Shown one piece after another: positions 46,945 through 56,770 of a DNA stretch of 64,000 nt. The stretch lies in NCBI GenBank assembly GCA_004298465.1, contig SCRT01000018.1:124001-188000 (forward strand), in the 5' to 3' direction. The DNA comes from Nevskiaceae bacterium (lineage in GTDB: Bacteria > Pseudomonadota > Gammaproteobacteria > Nevskiales > Nevskiaceae). The notes under the pieces were generated by a model. That model had not been told where the DNA came from. It saw only the letters and a program-made list of their open reading frames with translations, and searched no databases. Positions within the stretch are counted from its first letter, which is position 1. Every line of letters begins with the position of its first letter. The translations under genes and the position numbers were made by a program.

Positions 46945-49846
46945 GTCCCGGCGGCTGGCGGGGCCGCTGGCGATCCTGACGCTGGGGCTGGTGCTGGCCC
47001 TGGTGTTGGTGCTGCTGTTCCCGGGGCGCTCTGATTTCGGCTCCCGCAGCCTCAGCCAGTACGACGCGGCATCCCTGGCGTACCTGCAGGCGCAGCTCGC
47101 TGCTGAACCGGACGACCGGGCGCTGCGGTTGGCGCTGGCCCGGCATCAGCTGCAGGCAGGGAACATCGCGCAGGCGCGCACAACGCTGGCGCCGCTGCGT
47201 GCGAATCCCGGCCCGGACGTTGATCAGGTATTGCTGCAACTGGGCCTGCAGCGATTGTTTGCTGCGAAGGATGAGACGCAGCGTGCGCAGATCCGCCTGC
47301 AGGTGATCGCTGACATGGATCGCCTGCAGGCGCTGCCTCCGGACCAGCTCGACGACGGCGATACTGAAGCGCTGGCACGGGACCGTCTCGAAGTCGGCCA
47401 GCCCGATCGTGCCGCACCGCTCTACGAGCGCCTGGCCAAACGCAGCGATCCGGCGCAAGCCTTCACGCAATGGGCAACGGCCGCGAAGTGGTGGCTGGCG
47501 GCGAACCAGCCGACGCGCGCGGCGCAGGCCTGGCAACACGCGCTGGCCGCCGCGCAGACCCCGGCAGAAGGCGAGACGGCGGGGCGCGGCCTGCTGGCAG
47601 CAGCGCGCATGGGGGGAGAGTCCGCCGTTTCACTGCGCACCGCGCAGGCGCTGGTGAAGGCTCACCCGGACGACCCCGCACTGCTCGGCGACGCCGTGGA
47701 CGCGGCGCTGGCCGCCGACCGCCCGGATCTCGCCCTGCCGTGGGCCCGGCAACTGGCGGCACTGCGGCCGGCCGACGACGCGGCGCAGCGCAAATACGGA
47801 GACGTGGCGCTGGCTACCGGCCATCTCGTCGATGCGCGGGCCGTGTGGCAGACACTTGCCGCACGCGATCCGGGCGATACGCAGCTGCAGCGCCGCGCCG
47901 CCCAGGTCGAGGAATGGACCGGTGAGCCGCAGCGCGCCCTGGTCCGCTACGTGGCGTTGTCGCGTTCGCACCCGGACGCGGCGACCGACCGGGAAATCGT
48001 CCGGCTTGGCAGTGCCGTGCACGATCTGCCCGCCGTGGTGGATGCGCTGGAGCGCCAGAACGCTCGTCACCGCCTTTCGACGGCGCAGATGACGATGCTG
48101 GTAGACGACCTCGACGATTATCTCGGGCACCCGCGACGCGCGGCACGGATCCTCGAAGCATGGCTCGGGCCGGCTGCCGACGAGCGCCCGCTGTGGGAGC
48201 GCCTGGCGCAGATCTACCGCCGTACCGACCAGCCGCAGCGCGCGCTGCAGACCTGGCAGCGCATCGCCAACCTCTACGGCATGGATACGCGCATCGCCCT
48301 GGCGCGGGCGCGCGTCCACGTCGAGGGCTGGGACTTCGGTGCCGCGTTGCACGACCTTGCTGCGCTGCTCGACCGTCCCGGGGCGGCACCGCCTGCCGAC
48401 CCCATCTACTGGAATGCGCTGGCGTCGCTCGCCTGGCAGCGTGACGACGTGCCGATGGCGATCACCAGCTACCGCTGGCTGAACCAGCATGCCGAAAAAG
48501 GTTTCGATACGGGGGATGGGCTGCGCCTGGTGAAAGCCGAGCTGCGCACCCGCGATTACGAGGCGGCAACCCGGACCGTACTGCAAAGCTGGCCGCAGGC
48601 GACCACGCCTGACCTGCTGTTGATGGCGCTGGGCGGTGACCTGCAGGCCGGAAGGATCGATCTTGCCGCCAGCCTGCTGGCGGCCGCGCGGACCCGGCCC
48701 GGCCTGGTCACGAACAGCGCGACCTACTGGGCGCTGCGCGGCGTCTACGCCGATCAGCGCGGCGACTACGCCACGGCGCGCGCGGCTTACGAACAGTCGC
48801 TGCAGCTTGCGCCGGACGATGTCGACGTCCGCCAGGCGTTCCTGGGCGTGCTGATCGCGCAGAATGATACCGCAACCCTGCGCACAGTCCTGCCGCGCTG
48901 GAAGGCGGAGGCGGAAAGCGCCCCGACGCTGTGGTCGACCTACGCACAGGGCTGGACGACCCTCGGCCAGCCGTTGCAGGCCCTGCCGTGGTACGCGCGC
49001 TACCTGAAGGCCCATCCCGACGACTATCTGTGGTTGCTGAACTACGCCGATGCGCTCGACGCCGCCCGGCGCTTTGAGAGCGCCTACCGCATCCGTCTGT
49101 ACGCGCTCACGCAATTGCGACCGAAAGTGTGGGCGTCGGCCCGACGCGTGGAAACCGCCGACGAGCGCGACCGCGACCGCCACGTCATCAGCGCGCAGCA
49201 GGCGCTGCTCGGCAATCCGGCCGACGCGCGCTGGCTCATGCGCGTCATCGACGGGCGGACGCTCGAATCCATGAGTCGCAACGACATCGCACTGCTGGTG
49301 GACTGGCATCTGGCAGCGAACCAGCCCGCCTACGCGCGCTTCTGGCTGCTGCGGGCGCAGATGCACCGCATGCGCCTGCCGATGTACCAGCAGTTGTCGG
49401 TGGCGCTGGCTGCCAACGACCACGCCGCCATTGGCCGCATCCTGGCGCGCTCGTCGCAGCCGGGGCTGACCGACCGTGTGGCCGGCTTCACCCGCATCGA
49501 CCACGACGCCAATGGCCTGCTGCTGGCGCTGGACCATATCAACGGCCATACGCCGTGGGCGCCCGGTATCGAGGTGCTGCCCAAGCAGGCCGTGGAGATC
49601 TACCGTCGCATGCCGCAGAACGCGGGTGTCGATCTGACGGCGACGCGCATCGGTGGGCTGCAGATGACCACCGAGCTGGGCTCGGTGGCGCGCAGCACCG
49701 CACATTGGACGGCCCGGTTGGAAGTCGGCGCCACCCAGTACCAACGGCGCGGCATCGCCTTGACGATGACGGGCCTCGGCCGCGAGCTGTTGGTACGGCT
49801 GAAGCTTGTCCACCGCGGCGCGCGCAGCACGCAAAGACAAAGTTGA
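46922..49846 (+). CDS. pelB: PelB, N-terminal part (TPR region and start of barrel)
   Basis: PelB exports Pel through the outer membrane; its periplasmic TPR scaffold binds PelA and its C-terminal barrel forms the pore. ATG 46922 has GGGAG upstream and overlaps the end of pelA by 23 bp. The product has one N-terminal membrane segment (about 13-35, LAILTLGLVLALVLVLLF), then roughly 18 TPR-like helical repeats to about residue 880, then the first barrel strands (GLQMTTELGSVARSTAHWT onwards). Reading stops at TGA 49844-49846 (974 residues), caused by a 60-bp insertion. After the insertion the same frame continues for another 250 residues. Without the insert the protein would be about 1,213 residues, close to P. 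aeruginosa PelB (1,193). Confidence 0.88.
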   Translation: MPRSFAGKSRRLAGPLAILTLGLVLALVLVLLFPGRSDFGSRSLSQYDAASLAYLQAQLAAEPDDRALRLALARHQLQAGNIAQARTTLAPLRANPGPDVDQVLLQLGLQRLFAAKDETQRAQIRLQVIADMDRLQALPPDQLDDGDTEALARDRLEVGQPDRAAPLYERLAKRSDPAQAFTQWATAAKWWLAANQPTRAAQAWQHALAAAQTPAEGETAGRGLLAAARMGGESAVSLRTAQALVKAHPDDPALLGDAVDAALAADRPDLALPWARQLAALRPADDAAQRKYGDVALATGHLVDARAVWQTLAARDPGDTQLQRRAAQVEEWTGEPQRALVRYVALSRSHPDAATDREIVRLGSAVHDLPAVVDALERQNARHRLSTAQMTMLVDDLDDYLGHPRRAARILEAWLGPAADERPLWERLAQIYRRTDQPQRALQTWQRIANLYGMDTRIALARARVHVEGWDFGAALHDLAALLDRPGAAPPADPIYWNALASLAWQRDDVPMAITSYRWLNQHAEKGFDTGDGLRLVKAELRTRDYEAATRTVLQSWPQATTPDLLLMALGGDLQAGRIDLAASLLAAARTRPGLVTNSATYWALRGVYADQRGDYATARAAYEQSLQLAPDDVDVRQAFLGVLIAQNDTATLRTVLPRWKAEAESAPTLWSTYAQGWTTLGQPLQALPWYARYLKAHPDDYLWLLNYADALDAARRFESAYRIRLYALTQLRPKVWASARRVETADERDRDRHVISAQQALLGNPADARWLMRVIDGRTLESMSRNDIALLVDWHLAANQPAYARFWLLRAQMHRMRLPMYQQLSVALAANDHAAIGRILARSSQPGLTDRVAGFTRIDHDANGLLLALDHINGHTPWAPGIEVLPKQAVEIYRRMPQNAGVDLTATRIGGLQMTTELGSVARSTAHWTARLEVGATQYQRRGIALTMTGLGRELLVRLKLVHRGARSTQRQS

Positions 49847-49895
49847 TTCCGATGCCTAACGCCTGAAGTCCACCGCGGCGCGCGCAGCACGCAAA
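49808..49895 (+). repeat. 28-bp direct repeat and 60-bp insertion in pelB
   Basis: A perfect 28-bp sequence beginning GTCCACCGCGGCG and ending GCACGCAAA occurs at 49808-49835 and again at 49868-49895. The copies are exactly 60 bp apart, so loss of one copy plus the 32-bp spacer keeps the pelB frame. The 32-bp spacer (49836-49867) contains the in-frame TGA. The spacer's TGCCTAAC looks like an integron attC R'' core, but no paired arm was found. Confidence 0.93.
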
Positions 49896-50623
49896 CCGTC
49901 AGCGTCGGGCGAGTGGAAGCGCAGCCGGATGCCAGTTTCATGCAGGCGGCGGTGAGCGATACCTGGCGATTCACGGACCATTTCAGCGGCACCCTGTTCG
50001 CGCGCTGGCATGACCAGACGCTGGACTCGGCTTACTTTCGCGTGCTCGGCGTGCGGGACTCGGCCGGCGTGTCGATCGACTACGCGCTGACGGCGCGCGA
50101 CAGCTTGCAGCTTGGCGCTTCGCTGTTGCGTTACCGCTCGCGCTGGAACGATTTTCTCGGCAACGGCGCCGAGTTCGAGGGGCATTTCCAGCGCGCGTTG
50201 CTGGTCGGGCGCAACTACGAGATCGCGGCACGCTATGACGTCAGCTACATCCGCAACCGGCTGCGGCAGGGTGTGCTGCCGGCACGCCTGCAACCCCTTT
50301 TCAAACCTGACATGCAACCCGCCACGGCCGATCTGATCCTGCCGGAGCAATACGGCTACACCGGCCCGGGGCTGGCGATATCGCACGGCCTGCCGGGCGA
50401 TGACTACCCGCAGGTCGGGGCGCTGCGCTGGCTGTTCGATTTCGGCGCTGGCTATGTGTGGCCTGACGGCCGTTTCGGCTACGACGTCAGTGGGGCAGTG
50501 GGCATGCCGGTCATTGGCAGCGACGAGCTGAGCCTGTCGTTTGGCCTGGGCCAGACACCGGGCACTGCGGGTGGTACCGCGCAGACGCTCGGCCTGCGTT
50601 ACCTGTATTTCTTCGGCAAGTGA
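49847..50623 (+). pseudogene. pelB: PelB, C-terminal barrel cut off by in-frame stop
   Basis: Continues the pelB frame directly after the TGA; there are no further stops until 50623. It encodes most of the outer-membrane beta-barrel (alternating hydrophobic strands such as GTLFARWHDQTLDSAYF and FGYDVSGAVGMPV) and ends LGLRYLYFFGK with a terminal-aromatic-type barrel end. The first usable start is GTG 49913, which would not give a signal peptide, so a separate functional product is unlikely. Readthrough or loss of the 60-bp insert would make full-length PelB. Confidence 0.8.
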
Positions 50624-50721
50624 AGCCCATGACGCGAGCCGAACCACCCAACCTGCTTTGTCTACCCCGGGGCCGGATGCGGTCCGTCTCCGGTTCTTTT
50701 TCCATGCGAGGACGTGATGCG

Positions 50722-51261
50722 ATGAAGACCCTGAAACATTTCATGACCGCTGTCGCGGCAGCAGGCGTGCTGCTGGCGGCGAGCGGCTGCTCCACCATCG
50801 CCGCACAGCGTACGTCGGCTTTTTCGGCTGGCGCGCACTGGGTGCAATTGCCGATGTTGAACAACGCCGAGACGCCACGGGCCGGCGATAGTGCCGAGGC
50901 CATCGCCGGGACGCTGCTGCGTGCCCGCGGCGTCACGAACCTTGGCCACTATCCGCTACGCAGCACCGAAAGCGGCCTGCCTGACCTCGACGATAGCCAC
51001 CGCTTGGTGTCGGCGCTGGAGTGGGCGAAGCGCGAAGGCTTCGATTACGGGCTGGGTGGCGTGGTTTCCGAATGGGGCTACAAGACCGGGCTGGACGGTG
51101 AACCCGCCGCCGGCGTGACGCTGCAGGTCTACGACGTGACCACCGGGCAGATCGTGTGGTCGGCTTCGGGCGCGAAGTCCGGTTGGGGCTACGACAGCGT
51201 GAGCCAGATCGAGCAGAGCTTGCTGGAAAAGCTTGTCTCGCGCCTGCCGCTGAGCCGCTGA
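50722..51261 (+). CDS. pelC: PelC, outer-membrane lipoprotein of the Pel secretion channel
   Basis: 179-residue lipoprotein starting MKTLKHFMTAVAAAGVLL, with lipobox LAASGC at about 20-25. In P. aeruginosa PelC forms a dodecameric ring on the inner face of the outer membrane that funnels Pel to PelB. The mature part has the expected length and ends KLVSRLPLSR. A longer frame open from 50620 lacks a signal peptide at its start, so ATG 50722 is chosen. It follows pelB and is 10 bp from pelD. Confidence 0.88.
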   Translation: MKTLKHFMTAVAAAGVLLAASGCSTIAAQRTSAFSAGAHWVQLPMLNNAETPRAGDSAEAIAGTLLRARGVTNLGHYPLRSTESGLPDLDDSHRLVSALEWAKREGFDYGLGGVVSEWGYKTGLDGEPAAGVTLQVYDVTTGQIVWSASGAKSGWGYDSVSQIEQSLLEKLVSRLPLSR

Positions 51262-51271
51262 GGGTTGGGCG

Positions 51272-52648
51272 ATGGCCGCGCGGCTTGACGAATTTCACTA
51301 CCGGCCCCCGTCACCGGTGGCGGCCTGGGTGGAAACCGTGGTCGGCACCTTGATCGTGCCGGCCATCGGTCTGCTGTTCCACCGTTCGGATTTCCTGTTC
51401 CTGCAGTCGCAGTTCTCGTGGCTGGTGTTCGCGCCGCTGCTGTTCGGCGTGCGCTACGGCTTCGCCTTCGGCTTCACCAGCGGCCTGATGACTGTGCTGC
51501 TGATGTTGATCGAGCATGCGTGGACACCGGCCGCTGCCGCTACGTTCCCTTACCAATATGCGTTGTGCGCGTTGCTGGTGGGCATGATCGGCGGCCAGTT
51601 TGCGGACGTGTGGCTGCGGCGGCTGGCACGCATGCAGTTGTTCAACGACCACGTCGGTGAGGAGCTCACGACTTTCGCAAGCAGCTACCAGATGCTGAAG
51701 CTTTCCCATGGACGCCTGGAGGAGCGGCTGGCTGATGACGCCTACAGCCTGCGCGGGGCCTTCGAGGCGCTGAAGTGGCGGATCGCCAGCGGGCGTGTCG
51801 ACGACCCGGAGTTCCTGCACCACCATGCGCAGGCGTTCCTGGACTTTCTCGCCACCCATTGCCGGCTTCAGGGTGCGCTGCTGTATGAGATTCACGATGA
51901 CATGGCCGACCTGCCGAGCGCCACGCTGGGCGATGGCCACGTGACGGTACGTCCCGACCATCCGATGATCCGCGACTGCTTGGCGAGCGGCAAGGTCGTG
52001 GCGCTGCGCGCCGAGAACATTTCCCAGGTGGAGGGACGGGTCCAACAGGATGGGCTGCTCGCAGTGGTCCCGCTGATCGATGTGCATGGCGCCATCCACG
52101 CGGTCGTGGTCGTGACGGACATGCCGTTCATCGCTTTCAACGACCAGAACCTCGACATGCTGGGCGTGCTGGCGGCAGGCATGGCGAATTTCGCACATCC
52201 GAGGACACAGCCCTCCAAGGCGCGTTTCGGAGAGGGCGATCAGGAAGGCTTCCACGACCGGGTGGCGCTGTGGTCTACCTACGTGGCTCGCTACCATATC
52301 GACACGATGCTGGTGGGCATCCAGCTTGCGGCGGCAATCTCCAGGAAGGGGGACGTACAGGCTGCCGACCAGCTCGTGATGGGCGAGTTGCGGTCTCTCG
52401 ACGCGGCGTGCGTCTACCGCACCAGCAAGGGCGGGGTTTGCGTGCTGGTGCTGATGCCCATGACGAGTGAATACGGCGCGCACAAGTATGTGAAGCGTAT
52501 CCAGGCACTCATGATCCGGCGTTTTGATCTGGGCTTCCCGGCCATCGACCAGCAGGCCAAGTTCCTTCCGTTGGCGCTGGATGGGTCGATGGAGGCTGCG
52601 GAGGCGATCGAACGCTTGTGCCGGGAGTGCGACGTTGCGGATGCTTGA
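51272..52648 (+). CDS. pelD: PelD, c-di-GMP receptor of Pel synthase
   Basis: 458-residue inner-membrane protein that binds c-di-GMP and activates Pel polymerisation. Four membrane segments (about 20-115), a coiled-coil stretch (125-165), a GAF domain (about 170-310) and a degenerate GGDEF domain (about 325-450). The GGDEF active-site motif is replaced (SKGGVC), while the inhibitory I-site RSLD (Arg374-Asp377), which is the c-di-GMP-binding site in P. aeruginosa PelD, is intact. Expression and activity are therefore expected to be controlled by c-di-GMP level. Confidence 0.93.
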   Translation: MAARLDEFHYRPPSPVAAWVETVVGTLIVPAIGLLFHRSDFLFLQSQFSWLVFAPLLFGVRYGFAFGFTSGLMTVLLMLIEHAWTPAAAATFPYQYALCALLVGMIGGQFADVWLRRLARMQLFNDHVGEELTTFASSYQMLKLSHGRLEERLADDAYSLRGAFEALKWRIASGRVDDPEFLHHHAQAFLDFLATHCRLQGALLYEIHDDMADLPSATLGDGHVTVRPDHPMIRDCLASGKVVALRAENISQVEGRVQQDGLLAVVPLIDVHGAIHAVVVVTDMPFIAFNDQNLDMLGVLAAGMANFAHPRTQPSKARFGEGDQEGFHDRVALWSTYVARYHIDTMLVGIQLAAAISRKGDVQAADQLVMGELRSLDAACVYRTSKGGVCVLVLMPMTSEYGAHKYVKRIQALMIRRFDLGFPAIDQQAKFLPLALDGSMEAAEAIERLCRECDVADA

Positions 52649-53618
52649 CGCCCTGCTGTGGGTGCTGGCCGGGCTGTGCGAGGCCGCAGGCGGCTGGCTG
52701 CTGTTCACCGGCTGGCCGTGGCTGGCGCTGCTGGCCCATGCGTTGTGCGCCATGGCCGCGACAGCTGCCGCATGGCTCATCCTGCCGCCGCACTACCATC
52801 GCGGCCTACGGCGCGCCGTGGTCTATCCATTCGTCTTCGCTTTCTGCGTTCCCGTGTTCGGCCCGCTCGGGTTGCTGGTGAGCGTGCTGCCGGCGCTGTA
52901 CTTCGGCCGTGCCGAGCCCGAGAAGGACTGGCGCGATCTGGATCAGCTCGATCTGCCCTACAAGCCCGTCGAGCTGGCTACGGATATCGTCTATCTCGAT
53001 ACTGGAGTACGCCGGGCGCTGCTCATTGACGATGTGGAAACCCGGGTCCGGGCATTGCGCGCCACGCGCAACATGAGCGGCCGGCGCGCGGTTCCGATCC
53101 TGAAGATCGCATTGCAGGACCCGGTCGACGAAGTGCGGCTGCTGGCCTACGCGCTGGTGGATGGCAAGCTCCAGCGCATCGAACAGGGCGTCCAGGCGCT
53201 GCGGAAGGAACTTGAGGCTCACCCGGGAGATTCCCGATTCCAGGCCAAGTGCGAGGAGGCCATCGCGGAGTTGTACTGCGAGGAGGCCGAGCTGGGGCTG
53301 GTGGAGGGGGAAGTTCGTCAACAGGCGCTGCTACAGGCCCTCAAGGCCATCGATGTCGCACTGGGTGTATCGGATACGCCCGTACGCCAGTACCTGCGCG
53401 GGCGCATCCAGCTGCGGCTGGGCCGGGTCGAAGCGGCGGCGCAGGCCCTGCACCGCGCTGAAGCGAGCGGGCTGGCTGCGGATCGGATCGCGCCCTATCT
53501 TGCCGAGTGCGCTTTCATGCGGCGCGACGTCGGCGGCGTGCGCCGCGAACTGGCGCGCATTTCGGATTCCCTGAGACAAACCCCGGTGCTGCGCGCCGTG
53601 ACGGAGTACTGGTCATGA
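52641..53618 (+). CDS. pelE: PelE, inner-membrane TPR protein of Pel complex
   Basis: 325 residues from ATG 52641 (a TTG at 52635 is better spaced from GGGAG and is an alternative), overlapping pelD by 8 bp. Two or three membrane segments (about 1-85) are followed by a cytoplasmic helical/TPR region (about 110-320). In P. aeruginosa PelE (329 aa) connects PelD and PelF in the synthase complex. Length, order and topology match. The stop overlaps the PelF start (ATGA). Confidence 0.88.
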   Translation: MLDALLWVLAGLCEAAGGWLLFTGWPWLALLAHALCAMAATAAAWLILPPHYHRGLRRAVVYPFVFAFCVPVFGPLGLLVSVLPALYFGRAEPEKDWRDLDQLDLPYKPVELATDIVYLDTGVRRALLIDDVETRVRALRATRNMSGRRAVPILKIALQDPVDEVRLLAYALVDGKLQRIEQGVQALRKELEAHPGDSRFQAKCEEAIAELYCEEAELGLVEGEVRQQALLQALKAIDVALGVSDTPVRQYLRGRIQLRLGRVEAAAQALHRAEASGLAADRIAPYLAECAFMRRDVGGVRRELARISDSLRQTPVLRAVTEYWS

Positions 53619-55189
53619 GCACGGCCATGAGTGGGACCGGAGATACGATGAATGGCGATGCAACGGTGGACGTCACGCTGTTGCTGGAAGGCACCTATCC
53701 GTACATCCGTGGCGGCGTATCTTCGTGGATTCACCAGATGATCCGGGGTCTGCCCGAGCTGCGTTTCGCGGTGATCTTCATCGGCGGGCAGAAACGCGAT
53801 TACGGCGCCATGCAGTATCGCTTCCCGCCCAATGTCGTGCGCTTCGAGGAGCGTTTTCTCATGGAGGCCTGGCGTACCGCCGATGCCGGGACCGAACGCG
53901 GCAATCCGCACGCCTTCGTTGCCAGCGACGCGCTCCACGCGGGCTTCAAGACCAACAATGCGACGCAGGCCGCCGCAGCCTTTAGCACGGCGGCCGACCT
54001 GCTGGGCAAGCCCGGTGGCCTGACGCGCCGGTCCTTCCTGTACAGCCGCGAGTCGTGGCAGCAGATCTGCGATTACTACGGGCGCTATTGCCGCGATCCT
54101 TCCTTCGTTGACTATTTCTGGACGGTGCGCACGATGCATGCGCCGCTGTTCGACCTCGTCGATATCGCCCGGCACATGCCGGAAACGCGGCTCGTGCATG
54201 CCGTCAGCACCGGCTATGCCGGGCATCTCGGCGCGCTGGCGCACGAGCTGCGTGGCTTTCCGCTGCTGCTGACCGAGCACGGCATCTACACCAAGGAGCG
54301 CCGCATCGACCTGGCGCAGGCGGGATGGATTCACGATGCGGACAACACGTATGCCGGTACCTTGCAGCGTGACATCGGCTACACGCGTGAGCTGTGGATC
54401 CGTTTCTTCGAAGGACTGGGCCGCGTGACCTACCGCGCCGCGTCGGTGGTCACGGCGCTGTACGAGGGCAACAGCCTGCAGCAGCAGCGCGATGGCGCGC
54501 CACCAGAGCGTTGCCGGGTCGTTCCCAACGGTATCGACATCGAACGCTTCCATGCAGTGCGCGTGCCGCGCGAGCGTACAGTTCCACCGGTGCTGGGCTT
54601 GATCGGGCGCGTGGTGTCGATCAAGGACATCAAGAATTTCATCCGCGCGATGCCGGCGGTCTGCAGTGCCCTGCCGAAGGCGGAGGGCTGGATCGTCGGG
54701 CCGGACGATGAGGATCCGTCCTATGCGGCGGAATGCCGCGCCCTGGTGAGCAACCTGCAACTGGAGGGGCGGGTGAAATTCCTGGGGTTCCAGAAGACCG
54801 AGGAAATCCTCCCGCAGCTCGGGCTGGTGGTGCTCAGCTCCATCAGTGAAGCGCAACCGCTGGTGCTGCTGGAAGGCTTTGCGGCCGGAATTCCCGCCGT
54901 GTCCACCGCCGTCGGCTGTTGTTCGGAACTGATCTTCGGTGCCACTGACGAAGACCGCGCGCTGGGTGCGGCGGGGGCGACGGTGCCGATCGCCAACCCT
55001 CAGGCCCTGGCCCGCGCCATGACCGGCCTGCTGGTTGATCCGGAAGCCTGGCGGCATGCGCACGATGCGGCAGTGGCGCGCGTCGAGCGCTTCTATTCAG
55101 AGGACCTGATGTTCCAGCGCTACCGCGACCTGTATCGGGAAGTCGGCGGCATGCCGGGCCTGCCACAGACCGCTGCGAAGGAGCGCTGA
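53615..55189 (+). CDS. pelF: PelF, glycosyltransferase of Pel synthase
   Basis: 524-residue cytosolic GT4 glycosyltransferase that polymerises the Pel backbone from UDP-sugars. DVTLLLEGTYPYIRGGVSSW opens the GT-B fold and matches the PelF N-terminus. The catalytic E-x7-E is present as SEAQPLVLLEGF (Glu412/Glu420), with GVIGR-type (LGLIGRVVSIKD) and NGIDIERF substrate-site sequences. ATG 53615 is coupled to the pelE stop; ATG 53648, with GGAG close upstream, is an alternative start. Confidence 0.94.
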   Translation: MSTAMSGTGDTMNGDATVDVTLLLEGTYPYIRGGVSSWIHQMIRGLPELRFAVIFIGGQKRDYGAMQYRFPPNVVRFEERFLMEAWRTADAGTERGNPHAFVASDALHAGFKTNNATQAAAAFSTAADLLGKPGGLTRRSFLYSRESWQQICDYYGRYCRDPSFVDYFWTVRTMHAPLFDLVDIARHMPETRLVHAVSTGYAGHLGALAHELRGFPLLLTEHGIYTKERRIDLAQAGWIHDADNTYAGTLQRDIGYTRELWIRFFEGLGRVTYRAASVVTALYEGNSLQQQRDGAPPERCRVVPNGIDIERFHAVRVPRERTVPPVLGLIGRVVSIKDIKNFIRAMPAVCSALPKAEGWIVGPDDEDPSYAAECRALVSNLQLEGRVKFLGFQKTEEILPQLGLVVLSSISEAQPLVLLEGFAAGIPAVSTAVGCCSELIFGATDEDRALGAAGATVPIANPQALARAMTGLLVDPEAWRHAHDAAVARVERFYSEDLMFQRYRDLYREVGGMPGLPQTAAKER

Positions 55190-55191
55190 AC

Positions 55192-56673
55192 ATGGCCGGA
55201 ATCGGTTTCGAGCTGCGCAAGCTGCTGCGCACCCAGACGTATACCGGGCTGATCCGTTCCTACGGTTACGCCGGCCTCATCAGTTCCGGGCCATGGGTGC
55301 TGTCGATCGGTGTGATCGTGGCGCTGGGCATGCTGAGCCTCGCTCATGTGCAGGATGCGCGCGAGGTGGGCGCGTTCCAGGTATCCGTTACCTATCTGGT
55401 GGCGGTATCCCTCATTCTCAGCGGCCTTGCGCAGCTTGTGTACACGCGCTACGTCGCAGACCGCCTCTACGAGAAGCGCGCGGATGCGGTGCTGCCCAAT
55501 CTCATCGGCGTGCTCACGCTCGGCAACGTCATCGCCGGGGCATTCGCTGCCGGAGTGATCCTGCTGCTGTTCGGCGGCACGCCGCTGCTGTATCGCGTGG
55601 AGATGTTCATCACCTTCGTCACGCTGTGCAACATCTGGGTGCTGACGGTGTTCCTCGCCGGGATGAAGAACTACCTCTCCATCCTGTGGTGTTTCGTGGC
55701 GGGTTATGGCACGGTGCTGGTGCTGGGGCTGGCGCTGCGGCCGTGGGGGCTGGTCGGGCTGCTGGGTGCGTTCTGCATCGGCCAGGCGATCCTGCTGCTC
55801 TCGCTGCTGTACCTGGTGATGAGCGCCTATCCGTCAGACCGCCTGGTCGAATGGGACATCCTGCGAAGTGACCGGACCTACCGCTCGCTGATCTTCACCG
55901 GGTTCTTCTACAACCTGGGAATCTGGGTCGACAAGTTCATGTTCTGGTACGACCCGGCCACCTCGATTCCCGTGATCGGTCCGCTGCGTGCTTCGCCGAT
56001 CTATGACTTTCCGATGTTCCTGGCCTACCTGTCGATCGTGCCGGGGATGGCGGTGTTCCTGATCCGCATGGAAACCGATTTCGCCGAGCACTACGACTAC
56101 TACTACGACGCCATTCGCCAGGGCGATACGCTGGCGCGCATCGAGGAGCAGCGCGGCGGCATGATCGACACGGCGCGTCAGGGCATCTACGAGATCTTCA
56201 AGATCCAGGGCATCACCATCGCGATCCTGCTGCTGCTGGCGCCGCTCATCATGCGCGTCGTGGGTTTTTCGGACCTCTACGTGCCGCTGTTCGACATCGA
56301 CATCGTCGGCGTCGGTGCGCAGTTGCTGTTGCTGGCCATCCTCAACACGCTGTTCTATCTGAACCGGCTGATCTTGGCGCTGTGCCTGTGCGCGCTGTTC
56401 GTGGCAGGCAATTTTGTCCTGACCTGGCTTTCCCAGCGCCTGGGCGTGCCGTTCTACGGCTACGGCTTTGCGGTGTCCCTCGGCCTGGTTTCGCTGGTCG
56501 GGCTGGTCATGCTGTCGCGGGTGTTCGACAGCCTGACCTACGAGACTTTCATGCTCCAGGCCGGCCCGGAGAACAATCCTCATGAACGCTCGAACGTATT
56601 CCGGCGAGGCGCACGCAAGCGTGGGCGGCAGGCGGAGCCGGGTATCGCACCGGGCGAGGCTGGCGGGACGTGA
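55192..56673 (+). CDS. pelG: PelG, Wzx-like membrane protein of Pel synthase
   Basis: 493 residues, with about 12 membrane segments of the flippase-like MOP type starting GFELRKLLRTQTYTGL. Contains the PelG-typical YDDY stretch EHYDYYYDAIRQGDTL. In the Pel system PelG is thought to move the growing polymer across the inner membrane with PelDEF. The protein is about 37 residues longer than P. aeruginosa PelG; the extra basic C-terminal tail is unconserved. It lies 2 bp after pelF. Confidence 0.92.
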   Translation: MAGIGFELRKLLRTQTYTGLIRSYGYAGLISSGPWVLSIGVIVALGMLSLAHVQDAREVGAFQVSVTYLVAVSLILSGLAQLVYTRYVADRLYEKRADAVLPNLIGVLTLGNVIAGAFAAGVILLLFGGTPLLYRVEMFITFVTLCNIWVLTVFLAGMKNYLSILWCFVAGYGTVLVLGLALRPWGLVGLLGAFCIGQAILLLSLLYLVMSAYPSDRLVEWDILRSDRTYRSLIFTGFFYNLGIWVDKFMFWYDPATSIPVIGPLRASPIYDFPMFLAYLSIVPGMAVFLIRMETDFAEHYDYYYDAIRQGDTLARIEEQRGGMIDTARQGIYEIFKIQGITIAILLLLAPLIMRVVGFSDLYVPLFDIDIVGVGAQLLLLAILNTLFYLNRLILALCLCALFVAGNFVLTWLSQRLGVPFYGYGFAVSLGLVSLVGLVMLSRVFDSLTYETFMLQAGPENNPHERSNVFRRGARKRGRQAEPGIAPGEAGGT

Positions 56674-56770
56674 AGGGCAAGCCCGAAGCGAGGCAAGATT
56701 CCAGCATTCCCGTGATGGCGCTGCCATCCGGGGCGATGGGCATGACAGAAGGATTCGAACAGGGATAGAA

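Noticed and set aside
49836-49895. Integron attC site in the pelB insert
   Set aside because: TGCCTAAC after a stop codon resembles the R'' core, but no complementary GTTAGGC arm lies downstream and no cassette gene is present. Covariance-model search for attC would decide.
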